The translations under genes and the position numbers were made by a program. A DNA stretch of 34,920 nt. It comes from a virus. Location of the stretch: positions 1 through 34,920 of IMG/VR virus record IMGVR_UViG_3300032282_003330; one strand, 5' to 3'. The notes under the pieces are model-generated. The model saw only the letters and a program-made list of their open reading frames with translations. It was not told the origin of the DNA and ran no database searches. How positions within the stretch are numbered: position 1 is the stretch's first letter; each line of letters opens with the position of its first letter. Shown here piece by piece: positions 21,429-30,334 of the stretch.

Positions 21429-23141
21429 ATGTCAGATTTGTTACAACAAGCAATGATTGATGCTGCCGCTTTAAAAGAAGCAGCTATGAAAAATGCACAA
21501 AATGCACTAATTGAAAAATATAGCGCAGAGTTTAATCAAACAGTGCAAAAATTATTAGAACAAGAGGATTTAACAGCTCAACCTGCACAACAAAATGCAG
21601 CACCTCCTCCTGTAGATTCTAAAACTCAACAAGATTTAAATGTTGACGCCACTACACAAGCTAGTGATACTACTGATTTGTCTGCTGCTTCTGCTGATCC
21701 TTTAACCGGTAATGATTTAACTGGTGATATGCTTGATCAAAAAGATGCATTTTCAAAAGTTCCCGGTTCTTTTTCCGGTGACGATGAAGAAATGATCACT
21801 ATCAATTTTGATCAAATCCGTTCAGCACTAAATGAAATGTTAGGCGAAGCACATGACACTAAACAACAACATCCAGATAGTGATGCTCTTGGAAAAGGCG
21901 GAAATCCATCAATGACCAGTAAAGTTAAATCTAAAAATTCTGTAACAGAAAAGTGGCATGAAGAAGAATTAGAAGAAATGACTGTTAGTGACGAACAAAA
22001 TGAAGGCGAATTAGAAGAAATGGATTTAATGGATGAAGCACCACAACAAGCGCCAGCACAACCTACTTCTCAAATACCAACACAACCCGATGTGCAACAG
22101 CAAAGTGTTGCCGCTGGTCAAAAAACTGCTGATTCTAAAGAAAAAAACCTAATTGATAAACTCAAAAAGTTAAATCCAGATAAATCACAAGAATTATTAA
22201 AAGACATGAGAGCTGCTGGATTATTAAAAACACCACTAGAAAAAGCAACTGCTTTTGGTGTTGCACTTACCAAAGCTTCACCGTTTATTGCTGGCGGTAT
22301 TGCAGGAGCATTAGGTATGCAAGGTTTAGTAAATTTTGCCCTTAAAATGGCTTCAGACCCACAATTTTCTAATATGGTTATGAGTTCTTTTGGTTTAAGA
22401 GAACAAGAACTACAAGAAGATGAAGCCGCCGCAGCCAATCTTGAAGCGCAAGGTTATAATCAAATTGCTCAAGCAAAAAAAATTAGGGGAGCTGATGCTA
22501 ACAAGGAAAATAGTGTAACTCCTAAGCAATCTACTATGGAAGAAGAAATTGAATTAACCGAAGAAGAATTACAAGAATTAGCAGAAGAACTTCGTGTTGA
22601 TTTAAAGGTTGGTAATTTAAGCGACGGTTATATGGGTTCTACAGAAACACAAAAACGTGAACAACGTGCTGTAGAATTAGCAGCCGCCCGTGATAATAAA
22701 GCAGCCGAAGAACGTGAAGCGGAATTAGAAAAGATGAAAGATTTAATGCAAGAAAATAAAAGATTGAATGCATTATACAAAGAAACAGTAAAAACTTTAT
22801 CTGTATTAAAAGAGCAATTTGAAAAAATGAATCTTATTAATGCAAAACTTTTGTACACTAATAAGGCGTTAGGAAATATCTCCTTGAATGAGCGACAAAA
22901 AAACCAAATTGTCGAATCTATTTCTAAAGCAGATAGTGTATTAGCGGCAAAGACAATTTATGAAATGGTTCAAAATGCTGTAGAGAATAATATTAAAGAA
23001 AAAGAAGCTCCTCAATCTCTACGCGAAACGTTAAATAGAGCGCCTTCGCCATATGCAGTAAAAAAGACTGCCTCAAATTCATTAAACGATTTAATGGCAG
23101 ATCGTATGAAAGCATTAGCTGGCATTAAAGCTAAAAAATAA
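21429..23141 (+). CDS. gp22: Prohead scaffolding protein (gp22-like), enlarged
   Basis: 570 residues, about twice T4 gp22 (269). It lies directly before the capsid gene, is Glu/Gln/Lys/Ala rich and mostly helical or disordered. The conserved C-terminal region (about 440-525) has LYTNKALGNISLNERQKNQI and ADSVLAAKTIYEMVQ, a pattern I recall from scaffold proteins of T4-like environmental phages. Possible gp21 sites include LLE near residue 45 and LGE then A. Residues about 270-325 form an unusual hydrophobic Gly/Ala stretch (PFIAGGIAGALGMQGLVNFA). It should form the inner core that shapes the prohead and is then proteolysed. AGGAG ribosome binding site. Confidence 0.8.
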   Translation: MSDLLQQAMIDAAALKEAAMKNAQNALIEKYSAEFNQTVQKLLEQEDLTAQPAQQNAAPPPVDSKTQQDLNVDATTQASDTTDLSAASADPLTGNDLTGDMLDQKDAFSKVPGSFSGDDEEMITINFDQIRSALNEMLGEAHDTKQQHPDSDALGKGGNPSMTSKVKSKNSVTEKWHEEELEEMTVSDEQNEGELEEMDLMDEAPQQAPAQPTSQIPTQPDVQQQSVAAGQKTADSKEKNLIDKLKKLNPDKSQELLKDMRAAGLLKTPLEKATAFGVALTKASPFIAGGIAGALGMQGLVNFALKMASDPQFSNMVMSSFGLREQELQEDEAAAANLEAQGYNQIAQAKKIRGADANKENSVTPKQSTMEEEIELTEEELQELAEELRVDLKVGNLSDGYMGSTETQKREQRAVELAAARDNKAAEEREAELEKMKDLMQENKRLNALYKETVKTLSVLKEQFEKMNLINAKLLYTNKALGNISLNERQKNQIVESISKADSVLAAKTIYEMVQNAVENNIKEKEAPQSLRETLNRAPSPYAVKKTASNSLNDLMADRMKALAGIKAKK

Positions 23142-23163
23142 CTATCTTAAGGAGATATAAAAA

Positions 23164-24912
23164 ATGAGTAACGTATTAGAACGTTTAACAGAAGGCGTAG
23201 TAGAACGCAACATGTTAGTAGAAACACAAGCAGTAGTAAGCAAGTGGGAAAAGTCTGGTCTTTTGGAAGGATTAAAGACTGAACGTGAAAAGTCAACAAT
23301 GGCCGTATTATTAGAAAACCAAGCCAAGGAATTACTACGCGAAGCTAACACAATGTCAAGCGGTGACGTACAAGGTTTCGCAGCAGTAGCATTTCCTATC
23401 GTTCGTCGCGTATTCGCTGGTTTAATTGCTAACGATCTCGTAAGCGTACAACCAATGAGCTTGCCAAGCGGCCTTGTATTCTTCATGGATTTCAAGCGCG
23501 GCACAGCAGTAGGTAACAGCGCAGATCGCGTATTCCAAACTGGTTCTTCTTTCTTCGGTGATCGTTTGGGCGTAGAAATCACTGGTGGCGTTCGTGTAGA
23601 AGGTACCGATTATGCTGAAACAGGTTTCTTGAACTTAACAAATGGTTATAACACCTCACGTTATCATGATTCAGTTGCTACAGCAAGCGTAACAGTATCT
23701 ACATTTGATCTTTCCAACTTAACCGATGCTAACAAGGCAGCATTACGTTGGGATCCAGACGTATTGGCTGAAGTTGGTGCAGGCACTTATGTATCAGGCG
23801 CAGTAATTACAATTCCTGTTACACAAACTGGCTTATTGGCAGAAAAAGACGTATTTGCAACATCATTAGTTGCATTAACGGCTTCTGCTGGTGCAGGTGC
23901 TGGTGATTTATCAATGGGTTCTGCATTGGCAGGCGCAAAGGTAATTCGTCGTTTGTCAACTGTTGCTAGTGGTACATTAAGCGTAGTTGTATTAACAACT
24001 GGCAGCTCTGCAAAAGCAACTATTTTAGCTGGCGCAACACACTTGGGCGTTTCTTATCCAATCAAGGATAATTTGCAAAACGTAGGTGATAATGCTCTTG
24101 GCGCTCTTAAGGGTCAATCTCCTTGGACATTTGAAAACTCTTCTGAAATTCCAGAAGTAGAATTAAAGGTTGACAGCTTCTCTATCACTGCCCGTACCCG
24201 TAAGCTCAAGGCAGCTTGGACCCCAGAATTAGGTCAAGACTTGAATGCTTATCACAACTTGGATGCAGAAGTAGAATTAACCAGCATTCTTTCTGAACAA
24301 ATCGGTCTTGAAATTGATCAAGAAATCTTGAACGACTTGGTAAAAGGTGCAACAGCAGGTGTTAAGTATTGGTCCCGTCGTCCCGGTAAGTTCGTAAACC
24401 GTAAGACCGGTGCAGATATCGGCTTAGGTAATTATACTGCTCCTCCAGACTTCACTGGTAACGTATCAATGTGGTACGAAACACTCGTTGAAACAATCAA
24501 CGATGTATCCGCACTCATTCACCGTAAGACACTTCGTGGTGGTGCAAACTTCCTTGTTTGCTCCCCAGAAGTAGCTAACATTCTTGAATTCACCAGCGGC
24601 TTCCGCGCATCTGTAACAAACGATGCAGAAAAGGGTACCGTAGGTGCAGTAAAGGTAGGTGATATGAATAAAAAGTGGGATATCATTGTTCACCCATACT
24701 TCCTCCGCAACGTAATTCTCGTTGGCCGTAAAGGTGGCAGCTTCTTAGAAAGCGGTTATGTATATGCTCCATACGTACCACTACAATCTACACCAACCAT
24801 CTTCGATCCAAATACCTTCTCACCACGTAAGGCTGTATTAACACGTTATGGTAAGGCTATGGTTCGCCCAGACATGTACGGCTTGGTTGTAGTAGAAGAC
24901 TTAGAAGGCTAA
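23164..24912 (+). CDS. gp23: Major capsid protein (gp23-like)
   Basis: 582 residues (T4 gp23: 521). The hydrophilic helical propeptide ends at L58-L-R-E60 then A61, a fitting gp21 site; the mature chain would start ANTMSSGDVQGF. Next come AFPIVRRVFAGLIANDLVSV and QPMSLPSGLVFFMDF, which match the T4 pattern (MVRRAIPNLIAFDICGVQPM, then SPTG.VF). The C-terminal half has LGQDLNAYHNLDAEVELTSI and the capsid end YGLVVVEDL. Codons are visibly richer in C-ending forms than in neighbouring genes, consistent with very high expression. Strong AAGGAG ribosome binding site and a strong terminator follow the demands of the most abundant virion protein. Confidence 0.95.
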   Translation: MSNVLERLTEGVVERNMLVETQAVVSKWEKSGLLEGLKTEREKSTMAVLLENQAKELLREANTMSSGDVQGFAAVAFPIVRRVFAGLIANDLVSVQPMSLPSGLVFFMDFKRGTAVGNSADRVFQTGSSFFGDRLGVEITGGVRVEGTDYAETGFLNLTNGYNTSRYHDSVATASVTVSTFDLSNLTDANKAALRWDPDVLAEVGAGTYVSGAVITIPVTQTGLLAEKDVFATSLVALTASAGAGAGDLSMGSALAGAKVIRRLSTVASGTLSVVVLTTGSSAKATILAGATHLGVSYPIKDNLQNVGDNALGALKGQSPWTFENSSEIPEVELKVDSFSITARTRKLKAAWTPELGQDLNAYHNLDAEVELTSILSEQIGLEIDQEILNDLVKGATAGVKYWSRRPGKFVNRKTGADIGLGNYTAPPDFTGNVSMWYETLVETINDVSALIHRKTLRGGANFLVCSPEVANILEFTSGFRASVTNDAEKGTVGAVKVGDMNKKWDIIVHPYFLRNVILVGRKGGSFLESGYVYAPYVPLQSTPTIFDPNTFSPRKAVLTRYGKAMVRPDMYGLVVVEDLEG

Positions 24913-24937
24913 TAATTAAAAGAGGTTAAAATCTCTG

Positions 24938-24967
24938 CCCCGCTATCGAAAGATAGCGGGGTTTTTT
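24938..24967 (+). terminator. Strong Rho-independent terminator after gp23
   Basis: Perfect 10-bp stem CCCCGCTATC / GATAGCGGGG closed by a GAAA tetraloop and followed by TTTTTT. It isolates the capsid block from the neck and tail genes. Confidence 0.95.
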
Positions 24968-25027
24968 ATTTGTGAAGAAAGAAGATAATAATAACTAATT
25001 ACTATACTATTTCCCGAGGAATAAATA

Positions 25028-26320
25028 ATGGCGATTCCTAATTTTTCACCTGTTTCACAAATGAGCAAAGTTATATTACCACCAACTGGTAATACTGCTA
25101 ATGTTACAAATTCTACATTACCTTTTGGTGTTTATGTATCACAAGAATATTGGACAGAAGAGCAAATAAATGCTTATAAAACAGGATCTGTAGAACAAGT
25201 TACTTTTACTTACAAAAAACTTGGTGGTGACGTATTAGATATAGAATTAGTAGAAAGTCAAGTCCATGCAGCTTATGAAGAAGCCTGCTTAGAATATTCT
25301 TCTATTATTAATATTCATCAAGCAAAAAATGCATTACCATTTATGCTTGGGCAAGAAACAGGTTCTTTTAATAGCGACGGTCAATTAACAGGCGCTAATG
25401 CACAAGATTTAGCAAATGCCTCTTTAGCATTTCCAAAAATGCAATTTACATATGCTAAAAACGTTTCATTAGCGGTTAATAATATGGTTGGTATAAATGG
25501 CGATGAACCAGTATATTCAGCTTCTTTTGATATTGTTGCTGGAACTCAAGATTATGATTTACAAAATATAGTTTCTTCTTCTGCTGCCACATATGGCTGG
25601 AATGTAGACGGTAAAAGAATAAACATAATGAAAGTTTATTATAAGACTGCTGCTGCATCTTGGAACTTTTATGGCTATTTTGGTGGCCTTAACGTAGTAG
25701 GCAATATGTCAACTTATGGTCAATATGCTGATGACAGTACGTTTGAAATTATTCCAGCTTGGCAAAATAAATTACAAGCAATGGCCTATGAAGATGCTAT
25801 TAAAACCCGTGTTAGTCACTGGTCTTATCAACTTCGTAATAACATTTTAAGATTATTTCCAGTTCCAAACTCCTCTTCACCATTAAAGTTTTGGTTTGAT
25901 TTTACTGTTTCTTCAAATGCTTGGGAACAAACAACTCTTTCTGGTAGCACAAATAATCCTTCCACATCAGTTGGTGGTGTAAATAATATGAATTCACTTC
26001 CATTTCAAAATTTACCATATAATAAAATAAATAGTATTGGTAAACAATGGATTCGTCGTTATGCCTTAGCAACTGCTAAAGAAATGTTGGGTCACATTCG
26101 TAGTAAGTTTGATAAAATTCCTATTCCCGGCGATAGTGTTACATTAAATGGCGATAAGTTAATCAGTGAAGGAAAAGAAGAAAAAGACAAACTTCGTGAA
26201 GAGTTAAAAACTCAATTAGCAGAAATGACATACACTAAAGTTGGCGAAGATAGCGCTAAGATAATGGAAGATACTTCTAAAACACAGCAATTTGTTCCTA
26301 ACCTAATTTTCGTAGGATAA
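25028..26320 (+). CDS. Neck/head-completion protein (gp13-like by position)
   Basis: 430 residues, directly after the capsid gene, where T4-related phages often carry neck genes. Features: an N-terminal segment GVYVSQEYWTEEQINAYKTG, an aromatic-rich central beta region (WNFYGYFGGLNVVGNMSTYG), and a basic/hydrophobic helix with KQWIRRYALATAKEMLGHIR followed by KIPIPGDSVTLNG and a Lys/Glu helix (EGKEEKDKLREELKTQL). The GDS...NGD..ISEG.EE layout resembles other phage neck or connector proteins. Assignment to gp13 is positional and by general pattern, not a firm homology. The GAGGA ribosome binding site is preceded by ACTATTTCCC, a weak copy of the late motif at 25005. Confidence 0.6.
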   Translation: MAIPNFSPVSQMSKVILPPTGNTANVTNSTLPFGVYVSQEYWTEEQINAYKTGSVEQVTFTYKKLGGDVLDIELVESQVHAAYEEACLEYSSIINIHQAKNALPFMLGQETGSFNSDGQLTGANAQDLANASLAFPKMQFTYAKNVSLAVNNMVGINGDEPVYSASFDIVAGTQDYDLQNIVSSSAATYGWNVDGKRINIMKVYYKTAAASWNFYGYFGGLNVVGNMSTYGQYADDSTFEIIPAWQNKLQAMAYEDAIKTRVSHWSYQLRNNILRLFPVPNSSSPLKFWFDFTVSSNAWEQTTLSGSTNNPSTSVGGVNNMNSLPFQNLPYNKINSIGKQWIRRYALATAKEMLGHIRSKFDKIPIPGDSVTLNGDKLISEGKEEKDKLREELKTQLAEMTYTKVGEDSAKIMEDTSKTQQFVPNLIFVG

Positions 26321-26325
26321 TATAA

Positions 26326-26844
26326 ATGGCACGTAAAAAGAAAACAAAAGATAGTTTAGCAGAAAATATCGCTAAACAACCTGATGCGCCACCACCGCCA
26401 TTATTTCTTGGTGAAAAAGAGCGTAATCTTGTTAAGCAAATAAATGATGAAATTATTGAACGTGTTATTGGACAAACGGTAACCTATTATCCAATGAGTC
26501 GTGAACATACAAATTACCATCCAATATATGGCGAAGCAGTTCAAAAAACTTTTCTTTCTCCTATTAAAGTTCAAGCAATGGTTGAATGGGAAGGAAGCAA
26601 AACAGAAACAAAAGTTTTTGGTATTGATCGTGTAACTAATGTTACTGTTAAATTTCATCGTAGGCGATTAACGGAAGACCAAGATTTATATGTTCGTGAA
26701 GGCGATTTCATAGCTTATGGCGATACGTTTTATGAAATTGTTACCATTGCAGAAACAAAAAATTTATTTGGTCAAGTAGATTATAAATTTGAAATTGTTG
26801 CAAAGTGTATTAAGGCACGCGAAAGTGTGTTTAATGCTAAATAA
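26326..26844 (+). CDS. Neck or head-closure protein (gp14-like by position)
   Basis: 172 residues, 5 nt after the preceding neck gene. A Lys/Pro-rich N-terminus (PDAPPPPLFLG) is followed by a helix and a beta-rich domain: PMSREHTNYHPIYGEAVQKT, FGIDRVTNVTVKFHRRRLTE, YVREGDFIAYGDTFYEIVTI. The motif of an entry 'REGD...YGD..YEI' beta-sandwich is typical of phage connector or stopper-type proteins by my recollection. Located between neck and sheath genes, it most likely closes the head or joins it to the tail. The exact T4 equivalent (gp14 or gp15) is uncertain. Confidence 0.55.
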   Translation: MARKKKTKDSLAENIAKQPDAPPPPLFLGEKERNLVKQINDEIIERVIGQTVTYYPMSREHTNYHPIYGEAVQKTFLSPIKVQAMVEWEGSKTETKVFGIDRVTNVTVKFHRRRLTEDQDLYVREGDFIAYGDTFYEIVTIAETKNLFGQVDYKFEIVAKCIKARESVFNAK

Positions 26845-26877
26845 AAGAAATAATTATAGTATTTTCAAAAATAGAAC

Positions 26878-26888
26878 TACTATTTATA
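26878..26888 (+). promoter_or_regulatory. TACTATTTATA motif, candidate late promoter for tail genes
   Basis: In the 99-nt gap ahead of the tail sheath gene, 55 nt upstream of its ATG. Same core as at 2943, 18121 and 29746. Confidence 0.45.
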
Positions 26889-26943
26889 TTAAGTCAAAAT
26901 GACTAAAAATTCTAAGTTTTAACTCCCAAAGGAGAATCAGATA

Positions 26944-29733
26944 ATGTCAGTTTCCAAGTTTAGATTTGTATCCCCCGGCGTATTCGTTAATGAAATAGAT
27001 AATTCATTACTTCCTAGAGTACCTGCTCAAATGGGACCAGTAGTTATTGGTCGTTCTTTACGTGGTCCCTCTATGCGTCCTGTACAGGTTCAAAGTTTTT
27101 CAGATTTCGTTGAAGTATTTGGAGAGCCAGTACCGGGTGGAAAGGGTGGCGATGTTTGGCGCGATGGAAACAAAACAGCTCCGACATATGGTTCATATGC
27201 TGCACAAGCATATTTAAGAAATTCTAATCCTGTAACATTTATTCGTTTAGCAGGTTATGAAAATCCCGACGCTGATCCAAATGGTTATGCAGGTTGGAAA
27301 ACAGACAAAGCTTATGGTTTGTTTGTAGCACCAATAGTCAGCAGCTCAACAGATATTTATAACTTAAATGCTACTGCTTCTTTGGCAGCAGTAATATATT
27401 CTGATAATTCTCTTTCTTCTTTTGGCTTAGTAGGTAAAGAATTGTCTGGTTCTACAATTGGTGGTGGAAAGTTTGCCACTTGGATTCGTTCTTCTGGCAC
27501 TAATTTAGAATTTAAAATTGTAACTGCCGGTGTAACTTCCAGTGTTAATTTTGATGAAAATTCTAAAAAATATATTCGTAATGTTTTAAATACAAATCCA
27601 ATTATGACAAATTCAAACATTATTGAATCTACTGAATTGGAAGGATACTTTTTAGGTGAAACATATAAAACTTGGGTTGAAGAAAATGCGGGTTCTATTG
27701 GTACGCCAAACTTTGCCGGCATTTTATTACCACTAGTAACTGGTTCACTAAGCTTCAGCGATTATCAACTTGAAGCCCGTGATGCAGAAACAGGTTGGAT
27801 TATTTCTCAACACTTAGAAGAATCTTCTAGTTTCACACCAAATGCTGTAACTGGCGAATATTCTGTAACTAAGTTGTTTAAATTAATTTCTCTTTCTGAA
27901 GGAGAATGGAATAGCCAAAACTTAAAGATTTCTGTTGAAGATATTAAAGAACCACCAAATCAATATGTTAAATTTGGTACATTTACTGTTTCTATTCGTA
28001 AAATGGATGATACAGATTCTAATCCACAATACGTTGAAAGATTTAGTGGTCTTACTTTAGATCCTTCTTCCGAAAACTTTATTGCTAAAAAAATAGGTGA
28101 TAAATATAGCGAATGGGATTATACCAAGAAAGCATTCGTAGAGTATGGTTTATATAATAATCAATCTAAGTACATTCGCGTAGAAATGAATCCAGATGTA
28201 GAAAATGGTTTAACAGATCCCGGTCTATTACCATTTGGTTTCTATGGTCCTAAAGTTTATACAATGAATGTAGTAAACTTTGAAAGTGGCTCTAATGCTC
28301 TTTCTTCTGGCTTTGTTGGAACAAATATAACAAGCGCTAGCCCATTTACTGCTAGCTTCGCTTTACCACAAATGCCTTTGTTAGAAACAAGTGCCGATGC
28401 TAACGTTGCAACATTAAATTCAATATATTGGGGTTTAAAAACTAACATAAGCAATACAAAGAAAACCAATAAAGATTTAGTTGATTATGTTAGACCACAA
28501 TTTAATGGTTATGCAGCAACAAAATATCAATTCATGTTCTCACTTGATGATGTTAGCGGTTCTATAACTGGTTCTTCAACAATTGGTTGGAGTATTCAAA
28601 ATGGTGTAACCGGCTCATGGTCATTGGGAAATAGAGCAGCAGGTAGATCTTTAACTTCTACAGGATTAAGTGGCAGTAACGGTCAATCATTATTATTAAC
28701 AAAGTTTAATAAATTCACTCTCCCAATATTAAACGGCTTTAACGGTTTAGATATTACTGAAAAAGATCCATTTAACAGAAGAATATTAGATGGTAAAGAT
28801 GAAACAACAAGCTATGCATATAATAGCATTAAAGTAGCAATTGAAAGCATTGCAGATCCAGAAGTAGTTGAAATGAATTTAGCGGCTGTTCCCGGCGTAG
28901 AAAATGAAAGCTTAACATCATTATTGATTGAAAAATGTGAACAACGTGGTGATTCACTCGCCGTAATTGATTTGAAAGGTGATTATGTACCCGAAGAAGG
29001 TAAACCGTCTGCTGATACAACAATTGCACAACGCAAACCAAACGTGGACAATGCAATTCTTAATTTAAGAAATCGCGCCTTGAACACAAGTTATGGTTGT
29101 GCTTACTTCCCTTGGGTATTAATCCGTGATACTTTAAACAATAATACAGTATGGGTTCCACCCTCTGTAGCAGCATTAGGTACTTTCTCCAGCTCACAAC
29201 GTAGAACAGAATTATGGTTCGCCCCAGCTGGATTTAATCGCGGTGGATTGAGTGATGGAGCAGCAGGTTTGCCAGTTATTCAAACTTCATTACGTCTTTC
29301 TTCTAAAGACCGTGATGCTCTATATGAATCAAATATTAACCCAATCGCTACCTTCCCATCAGAAGGTATAGTAATCTTTGGTCAAAAGACTTTACAAGTA
29401 ACACCAAGCGCTCTTGATCGTATTAACGTTCGTCGTTTAATGATTTATGTTAAGAAAGAAATTAGCCGCTTTGCAACTACTGTATTGTTTGATCCAAACG
29501 TTGAAGTAACTTGGAAGCGTTTCACCAATTTGGTCGATCCATTCCTTGGAAGCGTACAATCAAGATTTGGTTTAACAGAATATAAAGTAGTATTAGATTC
29601 TACAACTACTACTCCTGATTTAATAGATCGTAACATTGTATATGCTAAGATTTTCTTGAAACCAGCCCGTGCAATTGAATTTATTGCAATTGATTTCGTA
29701 ATTACAAATACTGGCGCATCATTCAACGATTAA
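26944..29733 (+). CDS. gp18: Tail sheath protein (gp18-like)
   Basis: 929 residues, much longer than T4 gp18 (659). The N-terminus FRFVSPGVFVNEIDNSLLPR is the usual sheath start, followed by GPVVIGRSLRGPSMRPVQV and FVEVFGEPVPGG, then YAAQAYLRNSNPVTFIRLAG. The C-terminal core is also typical: INVRRLMIYVKKEISRFATT, FDPNVEVTWKRF and KPARAIEFIAIDFVITNTG. The middle (about 200-560) holds large variable, Ser/Thr/Asn-rich insertions likely exposed on the sheath surface. It contracts around the tube during injection. Strong AAAGGAG ribosome binding site, own candidate promoter. Confidence 0.95.
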   Translation: MSVSKFRFVSPGVFVNEIDNSLLPRVPAQMGPVVIGRSLRGPSMRPVQVQSFSDFVEVFGEPVPGGKGGDVWRDGNKTAPTYGSYAAQAYLRNSNPVTFIRLAGYENPDADPNGYAGWKTDKAYGLFVAPIVSSSTDIYNLNATASLAAVIYSDNSLSSFGLVGKELSGSTIGGGKFATWIRSSGTNLEFKIVTAGVTSSVNFDENSKKYIRNVLNTNPIMTNSNIIESTELEGYFLGETYKTWVEENAGSIGTPNFAGILLPLVTGSLSFSDYQLEARDAETGWIISQHLEESSSFTPNAVTGEYSVTKLFKLISLSEGEWNSQNLKISVEDIKEPPNQYVKFGTFTVSIRKMDDTDSNPQYVERFSGLTLDPSSENFIAKKIGDKYSEWDYTKKAFVEYGLYNNQSKYIRVEMNPDVENGLTDPGLLPFGFYGPKVYTMNVVNFESGSNALSSGFVGTNITSASPFTASFALPQMPLLETSADANVATLNSIYWGLKTNISNTKKTNKDLVDYVRPQFNGYAATKYQFMFSLDDVSGSITGSSTIGWSIQNGVTGSWSLGNRAAGRSLTSTGLSGSNGQSLLLTKFNKFTLPILNGFNGLDITEKDPFNRRILDGKDETTSYAYNSIKVAIESIADPEVVEMNLAAVPGVENESLTSLLIEKCEQRGDSLAVIDLKGDYVPEEGKPSADTTIAQRKPNVDNAILNLRNRALNTSYGCAYFPWVLIRDTLNNNTVWVPPSVAALGTFSSSQRRTELWFAPAGFNRGGLSDGAAGLPVIQTSLRLSSKDRDALYESNINPIATFPSEGIVIFGQKTLQVTPSALDRINVRRLMIYVKKEISRFATTVLFDPNVEVTWKRFTNLVDPFLGSVQSRFGLTEYKVVLDSTTTTPDLIDRNIVYAKIFLKPARAIEFIAIDFVITNTGASFND

Positions 29734-29745
29734 AAATAAATTAGG

Positions 29746-29756
29746 AACTATTTATA
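29746..29756 (+). promoter_or_regulatory. AACTATTTATA motif, candidate late promoter for the tube gene
   Basis: Between sheath and tube genes, 23 nt upstream of the tube ATG, with AGGAG between. Perfect match to the copy at 18121. Confidence 0.5.
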
Positions 29757-29779
29757 AGAGAACTTAGGAGAATAAAAAA

Positions 29780-30319
29780 ATGGCATTTTGGAGCAATATG
29801 GATGTTGAACCAAAGAGACAACATAGATGGTATGTAACATTTGATAGCAATAACAATATCTTGAATCAAATAAGATATGCCGTTAAAAAGGTTTCTAAAC
29901 CATCGGCAAAAATCGGTTCAGTACAACATAAATACTTAAATCACTTTTTTAATTTTCCCGGTCGTTTAGAGTGGCAAGATGTTACCATTTCTTTTGCTTC
30001 TATATCTCAGCCAGACGCTACACAGTTATTAGATATCATTACTTCCCGCGCTGGCTATAAAGTACCAACCACACCTGATGAATATGAAACAATAGGAAAA
30101 ACAAAGTTTAATGCTTCTATTGGTTCTGTTACTATTACTCAAGTAAATCCAAATGGTGATAATATTGAAGAATGGAAATTATTTAAACCGTTTTTCACAG
30201 ATATTAAATATGGCGACTTAGATTATTCAAATGAAGAAATTGTTGAAATTCAATGCACTATTAAATATGATTGGGCATCATTAAACGGCAATCGTTCTGG
30301 CGGCGCACCAACACCTTAA
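29780..30319 (+). CDS. gp19: Tail tube protein (gp19-like)
   Basis: 179 residues, near the size of T4 gp19 (163). MAFWSNMDVEPKRQHRWYVT opens it; then KKVSKPSAKIGSVQHKYLNH, FNFPGRLEWQDVTISFASIS and FTDIKYGDLDYSNEEIVEIQ, the usual contractile-tail tube pattern of a beta barrel that stacks in hexameric rings. It forms the inner conduit for DNA. It is followed after 15 nt by a second tube-domain gene. AGGAG ribosome binding site and own candidate promoter suggest high expression. Confidence 0.92.
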   Translation: MAFWSNMDVEPKRQHRWYVTFDSNNNILNQIRYAVKKVSKPSAKIGSVQHKYLNHFFNFPGRLEWQDVTISFASISQPDATQLLDIITSRAGYKVPTTPDEYETIGKTKFNASIGSVTITQVNPNGDNIEEWKLFKPFFTDIKYGDLDYSNEEIVEIQCTIKYDWASLNGNRSGGAPTP

Positions 30320-30334
30320 TATTGATGAGGACAA

